A DNA stretch of 31,317 nucleotides from CAYSYM01 sp964435115. GTDB taxonomy: Bacteria > Chloroflexota > UBA6077 > CF-72. Positions within the stretch are counted from its first letter, which is position 1, and each line of letters begins with the position of its first letter. The position numbers and the translations under genes are program-made. Where the stretch lies: the NCBI GenBank assembly GCA_964435115.1, contig CAYSYM010000045.1, forward strand, positions 1 through 31,317. Direction: 5' to 3'. Positions 1-7,374 of the stretch are shown in pieces. The notes under the pieces are model-generated. The model was not told where the DNA came from. It made no database searches and saw only the letters and a program-made list of their open reading frames with translations.

Positions 1-1
1 C

Positions 2-835
2 GTGCTGGGCGTCCTGGACGCCGGCCCCGCGCTGTGGAACGCGCTCCGCGGCGCGGCGCGGGCCGCGCGCGGCGGTGCTCCGCTCAGCTCGGCGCAGCTT
101 CTGGCACCCATCCCCCGCCCGCGGCGGAACGTCCTGTGCGTTGGGTGGAACTACTCAGAGCACTTCGCCGAGGGCCAGGGCTCGCGCGGGCCGCGGGACG
201 ACATCCAGGAGCTGCCCGAATGGCCGGCCCTGTTCACCAAGAGCCCCAGCACCGTGGTCGGCCCAGGCGCGGCCATCTGGCACCCCGCGCCGCACTCGGA
301 CCAGCTCGACTGGGAAGTGGAGCTGGCGGTGGTGATCGGCCGGCCCGGGCGTGACATCCCCGAGGAGCGGGCGTTCGAGCACGTCTTCGGCTACACGGTT
401 GCCAATGACGTCTCCGTGCGCGATATCCAGCGCCGCCATGGCGGCCAGTGGTTCAAGGGGAAGAGCTTCGACACCCACTGCCCCATGGGCCCGTGGATCG
501 TGACCGCCGACGAGGTCCCCAATCCGCATGCGCTGCGAGTCACCTGTCGGGTCAACGGGGTGGCCAAGCAGGACTCCAGCACGCGCTTCATGGTCTTCCG
601 CATCCCGCGTCTGCTGCGCGACTGCTCGGTGGGCATGGAGCTGCTGCCGGGGGACGTCATCCTGACCGGGACGCCGGAGGGCACCGGCTTCGCGCGCAAG
701 CCGCCGGAGTTCTTGCGCGTCGGCGACGTGCTGGAGACCGAGGTGGAGCAGATCGGCGTGCTCCGCAATCCCGTGGTCGCGTACGACGCTGGCGCCCCCA
801 CCGGCCCGGCCGCAGCGGCTGCCTCGCTCCCTTGA
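2..835 (+). CDS. Fumarylacetoacetate hydrolase (FAH) family protein, 5'-partial
   Basis: The frame is open to the left edge, so the true start is probably outside the window; 277 residues are visible. FAH-fold enzymes hydrolyse or decarboxylate C-C bonds of acylpyruvates and ring-cleavage products using a divalent metal held by Glu-Glu-Asp. The family core is present: WEVELAVVIG (E105, E107), NDVSVRDIQ (D136), the lysine-bearing WFKGKSFDTHCPMGPW segment, and LLPGDVILTGTPEGTG near the C-terminus. The order and spacing fit the 2-hydroxyhepta-2,4-diene-1,7-dioate isomerase/acylpyruvase subgroup. The substrate cannot be read from the sequence, and no aromatic-catabolism neighbour is visible on this side. 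The tail after residue 260 is Ala/Pro-rich and looks dispensable. Family assignment is firm, exact reaction unknown. Confidence 0.9.
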   Translation: MLGVLDAGPALWNALRGAARAARGGAPLSSAQLLAPIPRPRRNVLCVGWNYSEHFAEGQGSRGPRDDIQELPEWPALFTKSPSTVVGPGAAIWHPAPHSDQLDWEVELAVVIGRPGRDIPEERAFEHVFGYTVANDVSVRDIQRRHGGQWFKGKSFDTHCPMGPWIVTADEVPNPHALRVTCRVNGVAKQDSSTRFMVFRIPRLLRDCSVGMELLPGDVILTGTPEGTGFARKPPEFLRVGDVLETEVEQIGVLRNPVVAYDAGAPTGPAAAAASLP

Positions 836-942
836 CGGCTCTGTCCCATCACCCCTGGTGCGCCGGCGGGCCGAGTGCGTCAACGCCGGCCGCGGCGGGT
901 TGTCTGGCAGGCCGTCAGCGGCCCGGGATCGCCTCCCAACAG

Positions 943-978
943 GGCGGGCCTCGCTCTGCACGGCGTGCAGAGCCCGCC
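943..978 (+). terminator. Terminator-like hairpin after the FAH gene
   Basis: A perfect 9-bp inverted repeat, GCTCTGCAC-ggc-GTGCAGAGC (953-973), is flanked by GGCGG (943-947) and CCGCC (974-978), which can extend the stem across a 5-nt bulge. No T-run follows, as is common in very GC-rich genomes. The rest of 836-1113 shows no convincing gene. A near-direct repeat CCCCGTTAGC / CCCCGTTAAC lies at about 1021-1041. Confidence 0.5.
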
Positions 979-1113
979 GCGCGTGGCGCCTGGCTGGCGC
1001 CGTTTAGCACACTGCTACGCCCCCGTTAGCCCCCCGTTAACAGTCCGTCGCCATAGTGAAACGGAGGGTAGGGGGCGCCCCGCCGGCCAGACGTCCAGGA
1101 GGTTAGATCCAGC

Positions 1114-1779
1114 ATGCAGTCTTTACGGTTCAAGACACTGATCGTGGCGGGCGCGGCAGCGCTCGTCCTCGGCGGCGCCGCGCTCGGGGTGGCGAGCGCG
1201 CAGCAAACGCCCACGCCAACCCCCGGCACTCAGGGCCAGACGACGCCCCAGCAGACCCGCTTCCAGCAGTTCATCCAGTCCCTGGCCCAGAAGCTGGGCC
1301 TGCCAGCCGACCGGGTAGAGCAGGCGTACAACGAAGCGCGCCAGGAGGTCGCGCCGTTCAAGGGTGGGCGCGAAGGCTGGATGGGACTTGGGGAGCACGG
1401 CTTTGGCGGCGAGCTGAGCGTCGCTGCCCAGGCGCTCAACATCACGCCACAGCAGCTTCGCCAGGAGCTGGCCGGCAAGTCACTCGCCGACGTCGCCAGG
1501 GCTCGCAACGTCGATCCCAACGTAGTCGCCAACGCGCTCAAGGCAGACGTCAACAGCCGGATCGACCAGGCCGTGAGCAACGGCCGGCTGGCCGCCGACC
1601 GGGCGGCGACGCTGAAGCAGCAGGCGAGCCAGCAGATCGACCAGCTCATGACGCGCCAGATCCCGGCCGCGGGCGCGGGTAGCGGCTGCCACGACCAGGC
1701 GCCGGGCACCAGCTCTAGCTCCAGCTCCTCGACCCGCTTCTCACCGGGCACCAGGCCCGCCGCCACAACTCGCTCCTGA
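1114..1779 (+). CDS. Secreted helical-repeat protein of unknown function
   Basis: The 221-residue product begins with a signal peptide: MQSLRFK, a hydrophobic Ala/Val/Leu core, and an ASAQQ cleavage region near residue 30. A Thr/Pro/Gln linker follows. Residues about 50-75 (FIQSLAQKLGLPADRVEQAY) and about 105-180 (AQALNITPQQLRQELAGKSLADVARA..., then RIDQAVSNGRLAADRA) match a repeat common in exported proteins of Chloroflexota, Actinobacteria and Firmicutes, in which LGITPEELxxAL alternates with SLADIAxxxGVDPxxV. Its function is unknown. The last 40 residues change character, with GSGCHDQAPG followed by seven serines. AGGAGG at 1097-1102 precedes the ATG by 11 nt. The gene appears monocistronic, between hairpins at 943-978 and 1788-1819. 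Confidence 0.75.
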   Translation: MQSLRFKTLIVAGAAALVLGGAALGVASAQQTPTPTPGTQGQTTPQQTRFQQFIQSLAQKLGLPADRVEQAYNEARQEVAPFKGGREGWMGLGEHGFGGELSVAAQALNITPQQLRQELAGKSLADVARARNVDPNVVANALKADVNSRIDQAVSNGRLAADRAATLKQQASQQIDQLMTRQIPAAGAGSGCHDQAPGTSSSSSSSTRFSPGTRPAATTRS

Positions 1780-1787
1780 AGGCGAGC

Positions 1788-1819
1788 GCCTGCGGCCGGG
1801 CGTGCGCCCGGCCGCAGGC
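1788..1819 (+). terminator. Perfect 14-bp stem hairpin, likely terminator
   Basis: The left arm 1788-1801 and right arm 1806-1819 are exactly complementary (GCCTGCGGCCGGGC / GCCCGGCCGCAGGC) around a GTGC loop. It begins 9 nt after the secreted-protein stop codon. There is no T-tract, so it may act as a rho-independent-like GC hairpin or as an mRNA 3'-end stabiliser. Confidence 0.65.
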
Positions 1820-1957
1820 CGGCAGGCGCGGCTGCGACGCCCGCCCAGCCAGCACGCACCTCCGCGCGGCCTCGCCCAGCCGAGCCCCGTTCCGCGCCGC
1901 CACCTACCCGGGCAGCGTGGAACGGCACTTGCGTTAGGACTCCCACGAGGTCCAACG

Positions 1958-2167
1958 ATGGAACGGGTTCCCCCGGGCCAGGCCACGTCGCTGGAGGAGG
2001 CCCGCAAGGCGATCTTCCACCTCTTCGAGGCGGGGCGCCTAGACGAAGACGCCGCGACCGCCGCCCTGCTCGCCCTCGACCTGGGCCTGCGCCGCGCCGC
2101 GCCCCCAGCCAACCCAGCTCGGTCGCGTTCGAGCAGCGACAGCTCCCCTCGCTGGCCGCGTCAGTAG
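1958..2167 (+). CDS. Small hypothetical protein (69 aa)
   Basis: ATG at 1958 follows GAGGT (1947-1951) at good spacing. The first half, LEEARKAIFHLFEAGRLDEDAATAALLALDLG, has the pattern of a short two-helix module seen in small bacterial proteins (an Ala/Leu helix, GRLDED turn, second helix). The C-terminal half is Ser/Arg/Pro-rich and unlike a folded domain. I do not recognise a family with certainty. It lies alone between the hairpin at 1788-1819 and fabZ. It could be a chance open frame in GC-rich DNA, but the start signal and the amphipathic N-terminus favour a real small gene. Confidence 0.45.
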   Translation: MERVPPGQATSLEEARKAIFHLFEAGRLDEDAATAALLALDLGLRRAAPPANPARSRSSSDSSPRWPRQ

Positions 2168-2291
2168 GCTCGCTTGACACCGCGGCCCGGCCAGGTTCGA
2201 CGCCAGGACCGGGCCGCGCGGGGACTCCTAGAATCCCCACGCGCCCACACGCCGTGGACGCCCACTCCCGCCCGAGACGCAGGTGGCCGCC

Positions 2292-2774
2292 ATGGCACTC
2301 GACTCTCCCGTGCAGCTCCCCCTGGACGCCGCTCAGATCCAGGCGATCATCCCCCACCGCTACCCCATGCTGCTCGTCGACCGGATCGTCGAGCTCGAGC
2401 CAGGCCGGCGGATCGTCGGCCTCAAGAACGTCAGCATGGGCGATGCATTCTTCCAGGGCCACTTCCCCGACTACCCGGTGATGCCCGGCGTCCTCGTCGT
2501 CGAAGCCCTGGCGCAGACCGGCGCCGTGCTCGCCCTGATCGACCCGGACACCAGGGGGCGCATCCCGTTCTTCGGCGGCATCGACAACTGCCGCTTCCGC
2601 CAGCAGGTCCGGCCCGGCGACGTGCTGCGTCTGGAGATGGAGATCACCGCCCGGCGCGGCCCCGTGGGGAAGGGCCATGCGCGCGCGCTCGTGGGCGACC
2701 TGCTCGCCTGCGAGGCCGACCTGACGTTCGCCCTCGGCCCCGGCCCCACCGCCCCGGACGCGCGATCTCGGTGA
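2292..2774 (+). CDS. fabZ: 3-hydroxyacyl-[ACP] dehydratase FabZ
   Basis: FabZ removes water from (3R)-hydroxyacyl-ACP in the fatty-acid elongation cycle in the cytoplasm. The 160-residue product has the hot-dog-fold signature: IPHRYPMLLVDRIVELEPG near the N-terminus with the catalytic His, then GDAFFQGHFPDYPVMPGVLVVEALAQTGAV, which carries the catalytic Glu on the central helix. The length is normal. ATG 2292 is preferred because CAGGTGG (2279-2285) sits 6 nt upstream; a GTG at 2283 in the same frame lies inside that Shine-Dalgarno and would add only three residues. The stop TGA shares four bases (GTGA) with the GTG start of the next gene, a glycosyltransferase, which implies translational coupling. 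In Gram-negative bacteria fabZ usually lies with lpx genes; none is seen here. Confidence 0.93.
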   Translation: MALDSPVQLPLDAAQIQAIIPHRYPMLLVDRIVELEPGRRIVGLKNVSMGDAFFQGHFPDYPVMPGVLVVEALAQTGAVLALIDPDTRGRIPFFGGIDNCRFRQQVRPGDVLRLEMEITARRGPVGKGHARALVGDLLACEADLTFALGPGPTAPDARSR

Positions 2775-4042
2775 GGGCCCTCCGGCTCGCGGGCTCACTC
2801 CCGGGAGGGCAGCAGCGTGGGGCTGAGACGGCCCTCGCCGCGGCGCCCCCACCTCCTGGTCCCGGGTCTCCCCACCCGCGGTCGCTCGCCCGGCTGCTGC
2901 TCCTGCGCCTGGCAGCGCGCCTGGGACGAGTCGAGCCGGCGCGGCCGCCCGCACCGGAGGACCTGCGCGTCCTCCTTCTCCGGCCCGACCACCTCGGTGA
3001 CGTCCTGCTCACCTCGCCAGCCGTGGCGCTCCTCGAGGCGGCCCTCCCCCGGGCGCACCTGACCTACCTCGTCGGGCCGTGGAGCGCCGACCTGGCTCGC
3101 CACGGGCCGCTGGCGCGGTGCATCGAGAGCCTGCCCTTCCCCGGCTTCACCCGCCGGCGCAGCCGGAACCCGCTCGCGCCCTACCTGCTCCTGTGGCGCG
3201 AGGCTGCCCGGCTGCGCGCCGGGGGCTACCACGCGGCCGTGGTGTTCCGCCCAGACCACTGGTGGGGCGCACTCCTCGCCCTCGTGGCAGGGGTTCCCCT
3301 CCGCCTCGGGTTCGACCTGCCGGAGACGCACCCGCTGCTCACGCACCGCCTGCCCCGCGCCACCGACCGGCACGCGGCGGAGCAAGCGCTCGCCCTCGCC
3401 CGCCAGACCGTGGCGGTCCTCGGCGTGGCTGCCCCCACGACCGCACCCGCCCGGCCCCTCGTCTTCTCCATCCGCGCAGAGGAAGACGCTGCCGCTGCGC
3501 GACTGCTCGCCGGGCATCACCTCGGGCAGCGGCCGGTGGCCGCGCTGCACCCCAGCGCGGGCGTCCGGCTGAAGAGCTGGCCGCTCGAGCGGTGGGCCGC
3601 GCTCGCCAATGCTCTCGCCGCGGAAGGGTTCACCGTGCTCCTCTCTGGCGGCCCCGGCGACGCGACGCTCCTCGACCGGGTCGGCGAGTCCATGGCGGCA
3701 CCGCCCGCAGCGGTCGTCCAGGGCCAGCCCATCGGCGTGGTCGCGGCCGTCTTCCGGCGCTGCAGCGTGGTCGTCGGCCCCGATAACGGCCCGCTCCACC
3801 TCGCCGCCGCGGTTGGGACGTCCACCGTGCGCCTGTACGGTCCGGCCTCGGCCGCCCTGTTCGGCCCCTGGCCGCCGGGTCCGACCCAGCGTGCGCTCGT
3901 GACGGGCCTCCTCCCGTGCGTTCCCTGCGGCGATCTGGTGCAGCCGCCGTGCGGCGCCCGGCACGTGCCGCCCTGTATGCTCGCCCACAGCGTGGAGGAC
4001 GTCGTGTCCGCCGTACACAGCGTCTCACGCCCACCCGCGTAG
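2771..4042 (+). CDS. Family 9 glycosyltransferase (heptosyltransferase-like), copy 1
   Basis: The GTG start overlaps the fabZ stop by 4 nt; this start gives 423 residues with a roughly 60-residue Pro/Ala/Arg-rich leader before the fold begins at LRVLLLRPDHLGDVLLTSPAV. The GT-B fold of WaaC/WaaF-type enzymes is clear: the N-terminal GD(V/I)LL motif, PVAALHPSAGVRLKSWPLERWAALANAL (nucleotide-sugar side), and VVGPDNGPLHLAAAVGTSTVRLYGPA, which equals the family's NDSGPxHLAxAxGTPTVAxFG. Such enzymes transfer ADP-heptose or a related activated sugar to a lipid or glycan acceptor at the inner face of the membrane. The acceptor is unknown: no LPS genes are visible. The next gene is a second member of the same family. 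Confidence 0.85.
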   Translation: MRALRLAGSLPGGQQRGAETALAAAPPPPGPGSPHPRSLARLLLLRLAARLGRVEPARPPAPEDLRVLLLRPDHLGDVLLTSPAVALLEAALPRAHLTYLVGPWSADLARHGPLARCIESLPFPGFTRRRSRNPLAPYLLLWREAARLRAGGYHAAVVFRPDHWWGALLALVAGVPLRLGFDLPETHPLLTHRLPRATDRHAAEQALALARQTVAVLGVAAPTTAPARPLVFSIRAEEDAAAARLLAGHHLGQRPVAALHPSAGVRLKSWPLERWAALANALAAEGFTVLLSGGPGDATLLDRVGESMAAPPAAVVQGQPIGVVAAVFRRCSVVVGPDNGPLHLAAAVGTSTVRLYGPASAALFGPWPPGPTQRALVTGLLPCVPCGDLVQPPCGARHVPPCMLAHSVEDVVSAVHSVSRPPA

Positions 4043-4086
4043 CGCGCGCCGCCTCGAATCCCCCGGAGCGGCCGGGTCGGCGCTCC

Positions 4087-4092
4087 TAGAAT
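4087..4092 (+). promoter_or_regulatory. -10 box TAGAAT, near-leaderless start
   Basis: TAGAAT ends 8 nt before ATG 4101, so transcription would begin at or just before the start codon. No good -35 is visible. The same CTCCTAGAAT word occurs at 2225-2234 upstream of fabZ. The start codon lies in the loop of a short inverted repeat GGGAGC-gat-GCTCCC (4094-4108). Confidence 0.5.
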
Positions 4093-4100
4093 GGGGAGCG

Positions 4101-5342
4101 ATGCTCCCGTTGGGAGGCGCCAGGCGCTTCGCGCTCAGCTGTCCAGGTGCGGGTGCGCCTGTGAGCCCCGCCCACGCCGCGGCCGGCCGCGGGGCTGGCC
4201 AGGCGCTACGGCCAAGGCTCCGCCGCATCCTGGTCGTCAAGCTCGCCAGCCTGGGCGATCTGCTCACCGCAACCCCCGCCCTCCGCGCGCTACGGACGGC
4301 CCACCCCACGGCCCACGTGTCCGTGCTGGCCACGCCGGCGAGCGCGCGGCTGCTGCGCGGGTTGGACAGCGTGGACGCGGTGATCTCCTTCGACAAGTTC
4401 GCCTTCGACCGGCCGCTTGACGCCGCGCGCGGCCTGCCGGTCGCCGCACGGTTCGCCCGCCAGCTTCGTGGCGGTGGCTGGGATGCGCTGGTCCTCCTCC
4501 ACCACCTCACCACCCCGTTCGGCGTGGCCAAGTACGCGGCGCTCACGCTTGCCAGCGGCGCGCCCCGTCGCGTGGGTCTCGACAACGGCCGTGGCCGCGC
4601 CTTCCTCACCCACCGCGCGGTGGATCGCGGGTTCGGCTGGCAGCACGAAGCGGACTACTGGCTGGACGTCGTCGCGCTCCTCGGCGCCATCCGGCCCGCG
4701 AGGCCGCGGCTGGAGGTGGCGATTGCGCCTGAGGACGAGGCGTGGGCGGAACGCCTCTGGCGCAAGCTGGCGCCTGGCGAGGCGGTGGTGCTGATGCCTG
4801 GCTCGGGCGCGTACAGCCTGGCCCGCCGCTGGGCGCTCGAGCGGTTCGCCGCCGTCGGCGTCGCCCTGCGCCAGCGGTACGGGCTGACGCCCCTCGTCCT
4901 GAGTGGACTCGCGCCCGACGAACAGGCGCTGGCGCGCGCGGTGTGGGACCACATCGGCGCCGCAGCCCGCGTCGTCCCGCCCGCGCCCAGCCCGCAAGCG
5001 CTCGCCGCCTTGCTGCGCCGCGCGCGCCTGCTGGTGGCGAACGACAGCGGCCCCGTCCACCTCGCGGCTGCGGTCGGCACGCCGGTCGTCGCCATCTTCG
5101 GCCCGAGTAACCACCGCGCCTGGGGCCCGTACCCGACCGACGATCCCCGCCACCAGGTCGCGCGCGAGCCGCTCGCCTGCGCCCCGTGCATTCATCGCGG
5201 CCACGCCTTCGGCACGCCACAGGGGTGCGCCGCGCGCACCTGCCTGGCCATCCTGCGTCCCTCCACAGTCGTCACGGCCGCCGAGCGAGCGCTCGCGGCG
5301 AGTAGCATGACCGGCCAGGCCCGCGAGGGAGCGATCGCGTGA
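4101..5342 (+). CDS. Family 9 glycosyltransferase (heptosyltransferase-like), copy 2
   Basis: A second GT9 enzyme of up to 413 residues. The conserved fold starts at RRILVVKLASLGDLLTATPAL (about residue 40) and includes GEAVVLMPGSGAYSLARRWALERFAAVG and LVANDSGPVHLAAAVGTPVVAIFGPS, the textbook heptosyltransferase C-terminal motif. Cys residues in LACAPCIHRG and the later CAARTC stretch are typical of many GT9 proteins. ATG 4101 follows a -10 box directly and adds a 40-residue low-complexity lead; GTG 4161 (VSPAHAA) is a possible alternative start. The stop overlaps the next gene's GTG by 4 nt. Together with copy 1 and the downstream RfaE-like kinase it probably builds a heptose-like or deoxy-sugar glycan, a role inferred from context only. 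Confidence 0.85.
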   Translation: MLPLGGARRFALSCPGAGAPVSPAHAAAGRGAGQALRPRLRRILVVKLASLGDLLTATPALRALRTAHPTAHVSVLATPASARLLRGLDSVDAVISFDKFAFDRPLDAARGLPVAARFARQLRGGGWDALVLLHHLTTPFGVAKYAALTLASGAPRRVGLDNGRGRAFLTHRAVDRGFGWQHEADYWLDVVALLGAIRPARPRLEVAIAPEDEAWAERLWRKLAPGEAVVLMPGSGAYSLARRWALERFAAVGVALRQRYGLTPLVLSGLAPDEQALARAVWDHIGAAARVVPPAPSPQALAALLRRARLLVANDSGPVHLAAAVGTPVVAIFGPSNHRAWGPYPTDDPRHQVAREPLACAPCIHRGHAFGTPQGCAARTCLAILRPSTVVTAAERALAASSMTGQAREGAIA

Positions 5343-5902
5343 GCGTCCGTCACCCACCACCGCCCCCCACCGAGGATCTCGGGGAAGAGCAGGCGCCCCT
5401 GCGCTGCGCCCGCCACCCGAACACCGAGACGCTGCTGCGGTGCGGGCGGTGCGGCACGCCCATCTGCGCGAAGTGCCAGGTTCCCACGCCGGTCGGCGTG
5501 CGCTGCCGGAGCTGCGCGCAGGTGAAGCGTTTCGCCCTGGTGGCCCGGCCATCGGAGCTGCTGCGCGCCGCGGCGCTCGGGCTCGCGGTCGCCGTAGTCG
5601 GGAGCATCGTCCTGGGGATGGTGCCGTTCCTCGGCTTCTTCGGCCTTGCGTTCGTCGGCTTCGCGGTCGGCGAGGCGGTCTCGGTATCCGCCAGGCGAAA
5701 GCAGGGCCGCGAGCTGGGCATCCTCGCGGTGGCATGTCTCGTCGTCGGGTACGCGCTCGGCCCGTTCGTCGGGGCGCTGCTCGGCGGGCGCGCGGTCCCG
5801 CTCGAGCTCGTCGCGCCGCTCACGCTCGCGCTGCTGCTCAACCCCGCCACCCTCCTGGGGCTGCTCCTGGGCGGACTGTTGGCCTGGATGAGGGCCAGGT
5901 GA
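5339..5902 (+). CDS. B-box-type zinc-finger membrane protein
   Basis: The 187-residue product has an N-terminal zinc-binding module with Cys/His at about C23, H26, C35, C38, C43, C46, C56 and C59, reading LRCARHPNTETLLRCGRCG then TPICAKCQVPTPVGVRCRSC. Three or four hydrophobic spans follow (about 75-110, 125-150 and 155-183). This architecture, a treble B-box-like finger ahead of a short membrane domain, is widespread and uncharacterised in Chloroflexota and Actinobacteria, where the finger is sometimes annotated as a rhomboid-protease companion. Here no rhomboid catalytic Ser/His is seen, so it is not itself a protease. The GTG start overlaps the upstream glycosyltransferase stop by 4 nt, so the two are co-translated. 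Function unknown. Confidence 0.8.
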   Translation: MSVRHPPPPPTEDLGEEQAPLRCARHPNTETLLRCGRCGTPICAKCQVPTPVGVRCRSCAQVKRFALVARPSELLRAAALGLAVAVVGSIVLGMVPFLGFFGLAFVGFAVGEAVSVSARRKQGRELGILAVACLVVGYALGPFVGALLGGRAVPLELVAPLTLALLLNPATLLGLLLGGLLAWMRAR

Positions 5903-5980
5903 GCCCGGTGGCTGCCCGTCGCTCCGCCCTCACCGCTCTCGCAGGCGGCGGCCGGGGCTGCTTCGCGCAGGTGGCTCCAG

Positions 5981-6982
5981 GTGCCTGATCCCCGCGCTCC
6001 CAGCAGCACGGAGGCCCACGCACTGGGCCCGGCGGCGGCCGTGCCCCGCCTCGCCGGACACCGCGTGCTCGTGGTAGGCGACCTTGTGCTGGACGAGTAC
6101 CTGACCGGACGCCCGTCGCGGGTGTCGCGGGAGGCGCCGGTGCTGGTGCTGGACGAGATCGACCGCGAGTACCGGGCGGGCTCCGCCGGCAGCCCGGCCG
6201 CGAACGTGGTCGCGCTTGGCTCGCGCGCCACCATCGTCGGCGTGGTCGGTCCCGACCACGCCGGTGAGCGGCTCGTCGCCAGCCTCGGCCGCCTCGGGAT
6301 CGCCTGCGACGGCCTGGTGCACTTTGACGGCCGGGCGACGGCGACCAAGACCCGCATCCTCGCCGAGGGCTTCACCGGCGGCCTGTACGGCCGCCAGCAG
6401 GTGCTACGGGTCGACCGCGTGCCGCCGCTGCCGGCGGACGCGGCGGCACGCTGCGCTGCCCGCGTGGCCGAGCTGGCGCCTCAGCATGATGTCGTCCTCA
6501 TCTCCGACTACCGTGGCGGCGTCGTCTCGGACGCCGCCATCGCTGCCTCGCGCGCGTCCGGCCGTCCGATCGCGGTCGATTCCCAGGGCGACCTGCGGCG
6601 CTTCGGCGGCGTCGACCTCGTCAAGGTGAACCAGGCCGAGGCGCAGGCAGCCGTGGGCTCGGGCGACGTGCTGGAACGGGGCCTCGAGCTGCGGCGCGAG
6701 CTCGACGTGCGCACGCTCGTCGTCACCCTGGGCGCAGAGGGGCTGCTGCTGTTCTCCGAGGAAGGGCGGGCCCACCTACCAGCGGTCCAGGTGACGGAGG
6801 TGTTCGATGTCACCGGCGCTGGCGATACGGTGATCGCGGTGCTCGCGCTCGGACTGGTCAGCGGCCTGCCGCTGCTGACGGCCGGGCAGCTCGCCAACGC
6901 CGCGGCGAGCGTCGTCGTGCGCCAACTCGGCGTGGCAACGGTGAAACCGGAGCAGCTCGAAGCGGTCGCCAGCGCGGCCTGA
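5981..6982 (+). CDS. PfkB-family kinase, RfaE (heptose-7-phosphate kinase) type
   Basis: The 333-residue product has the ribokinase fold. VLVVGDLVLDEYLTGRPSRVSREAPVLVL near residue 29 matches the opening of RfaE/HldE kinase domains. AGSAGSPAANVVALG gives the sugar-binding Gly-rich loop and DVTGAGDTVIAVLAL (residues 276-290) the anion hole and catalytic base D282. VKVNQAEA takes the place of the family's TPNxxE segment. There is no C-terminal nucleotidyltransferase domain, so it resembles a stand-alone HldA/RfaE1 kinase. GTG 5981 follows AGGTGG (5969-5974). Its position behind two GT9 genes supports a role in making an ADP-heptose-like donor; no GmhA, GmhB or RfaE2 is present in the window. 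A different sugar substrate remains possible. Confidence 0.82.
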   Translation: MPDPRAPSSTEAHALGPAAAVPRLAGHRVLVVGDLVLDEYLTGRPSRVSREAPVLVLDEIDREYRAGSAGSPAANVVALGSRATIVGVVGPDHAGERLVASLGRLGIACDGLVHFDGRATATKTRILAEGFTGGLYGRQQVLRVDRVPPLPADAAARCAARVAELAPQHDVVLISDYRGGVVSDAAIAASRASGRPIAVDSQGDLRRFGGVDLVKVNQAEAQAAVGSGDVLERGLELRRELDVRTLVVTLGAEGLLLFSEEGRAHLPAVQVTEVFDVTGAGDTVIAVLALGLVSGLPLLTAGQLANAAASVVVRQLGVATVKPEQLEAVASAA

Positions 6983-6983
6983 G

Positions 6984-7012
6984 CGCTCCGCCGAGATACG
7001 TCAGGCGGAGCG
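6984..7012. terminator. Bidirectional terminator between convergent genes
   Basis: A perfect 9-bp inverted repeat, CGCTCCGCC (6984-6992) and GGCGGAGCG (7004-7012) with an 11-nt loop, starts right after the kinase stop and covers the stop codon of the convergent small gene. The symmetry and location suit a shared terminator. Confidence 0.6.
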
Positions 7013-7255
7013 GTTCTGCCGCCCGACCTCGAGGCGCCAGCACACCCTGCGCGCCTCCATGCACATCGCCTGCTCGTCGAGCGTCTCAGGCGGCGTGTTC
7101 TGCAGGCAGATCGCGTGGTAGAGCACTTCGCGCCCCTCGTGCTCCTCGCCGTGGCCGACCCAGCGCTCCCGGTAAAAGGGGCACGCCATCTTGAACCGAT
7201 GCCACGTGGGGTTATCGGGGATGACGGTGGGGGCGTCGTGCCGCGCGCGTAGAAT
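7001..7255 (-). CDS. Small four-cysteine protein, possible AUU start
   Basis: The frame encodes PDNPTWHRFKMACPFYRER..., then HAICLQNTPPETLDEQAMCMEARRVCWRLE, with four Cys (25, 50, 65, 72 when counted from the ATT). The pattern suggests a metal- or Fe-S-binding mini-domain of the CPFY...C...C...C kind found in Chloroflexota, function unknown. Start choice is the oddity. ATG 7189 has no Shine-Dalgarno and would cut off the conserved-looking NPTWHRFK segment. GGGAGGT (7267-7261) is placed 5 nt before an in-frame ATT (7255-7253), giving 84 residues. An ATG at 7306 overlaps a TACAAT -10 box and so should be untranscribed. The gene is divergent from the molybdoenzyme gene at 7375. Confidence 0.6.
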   Translation of the reverse strand: MLRARHDAPTVIPDNPTWHRFKMACPFYRERWVGHGEEHEGREVLYHAICLQNTPPETLDEQAMCMEARRVCWRLEVGRQNRSA

Positions 7256-7304
7256 GGCGCACCTCCCTTCTGCCGGCCTTCCGAAGAACGCGGTGGTTCC
7301 GCGC

Positions 7305-7310
7305 ATTGTA
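7305..7310 (-). promoter_or_regulatory. -10 box TACAAT for the four-Cys gene
   Basis: TACAAT on the minus strand lies about 50 nt before the proposed ATT start, leaving room for a leader with the GGGAGGT ribosome site. No clear -35 is seen. It is divergent from the plus-strand -10 at 7350. Confidence 0.45.
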
Positions 7311-7349
7311 CCCCGCACCCACTTCCGCGGCCGGCGGCGCGATCGATCG

Positions 7350-7355
7350 TATACT
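7350..7355 (+). promoter_or_regulatory. -10 box TATACT for the molybdoenzyme gene
   Basis: TATACT lies 19 nt before ATG 7375, with AGGGGTGGA (7362-7370) as the ribosome site. Forty bases separate it from the divergent -10, so one regulator could act on both promoters. Confidence 0.5.
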
Positions 7356-7374
7356 CGGTCCAGGGGTGGAGCGT

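Noticed and set aside
155..961. Long minus-strand open frames opposite the FAH gene
   Set aside because: They are Arg/Ala-rich mirror frames of a clear family gene and match no domain, a common effect of high GC content.
1026..1057. TTAACA ... CATAGT as a promoter for the secreted-protein gene
   Set aside because: The spacing is only 9 bp, too short for a sigma-70-type promoter; an alternative pairing at 20 bp is poor.
1230..2954. A 574-codon minus-strand open frame across the secreted protein, small ORF and fabZ
   Set aside because: It runs antisense through fabZ, a certain gene, and its translation is low-complexity Ala/Arg/Gly without any motif.
4050..4065. CTCGAATCCCC resembling a tRNA T-arm
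   Set aside because: No matching acceptor, D-arm or anticodon arm can be folded around it; no tRNA was found in the window.
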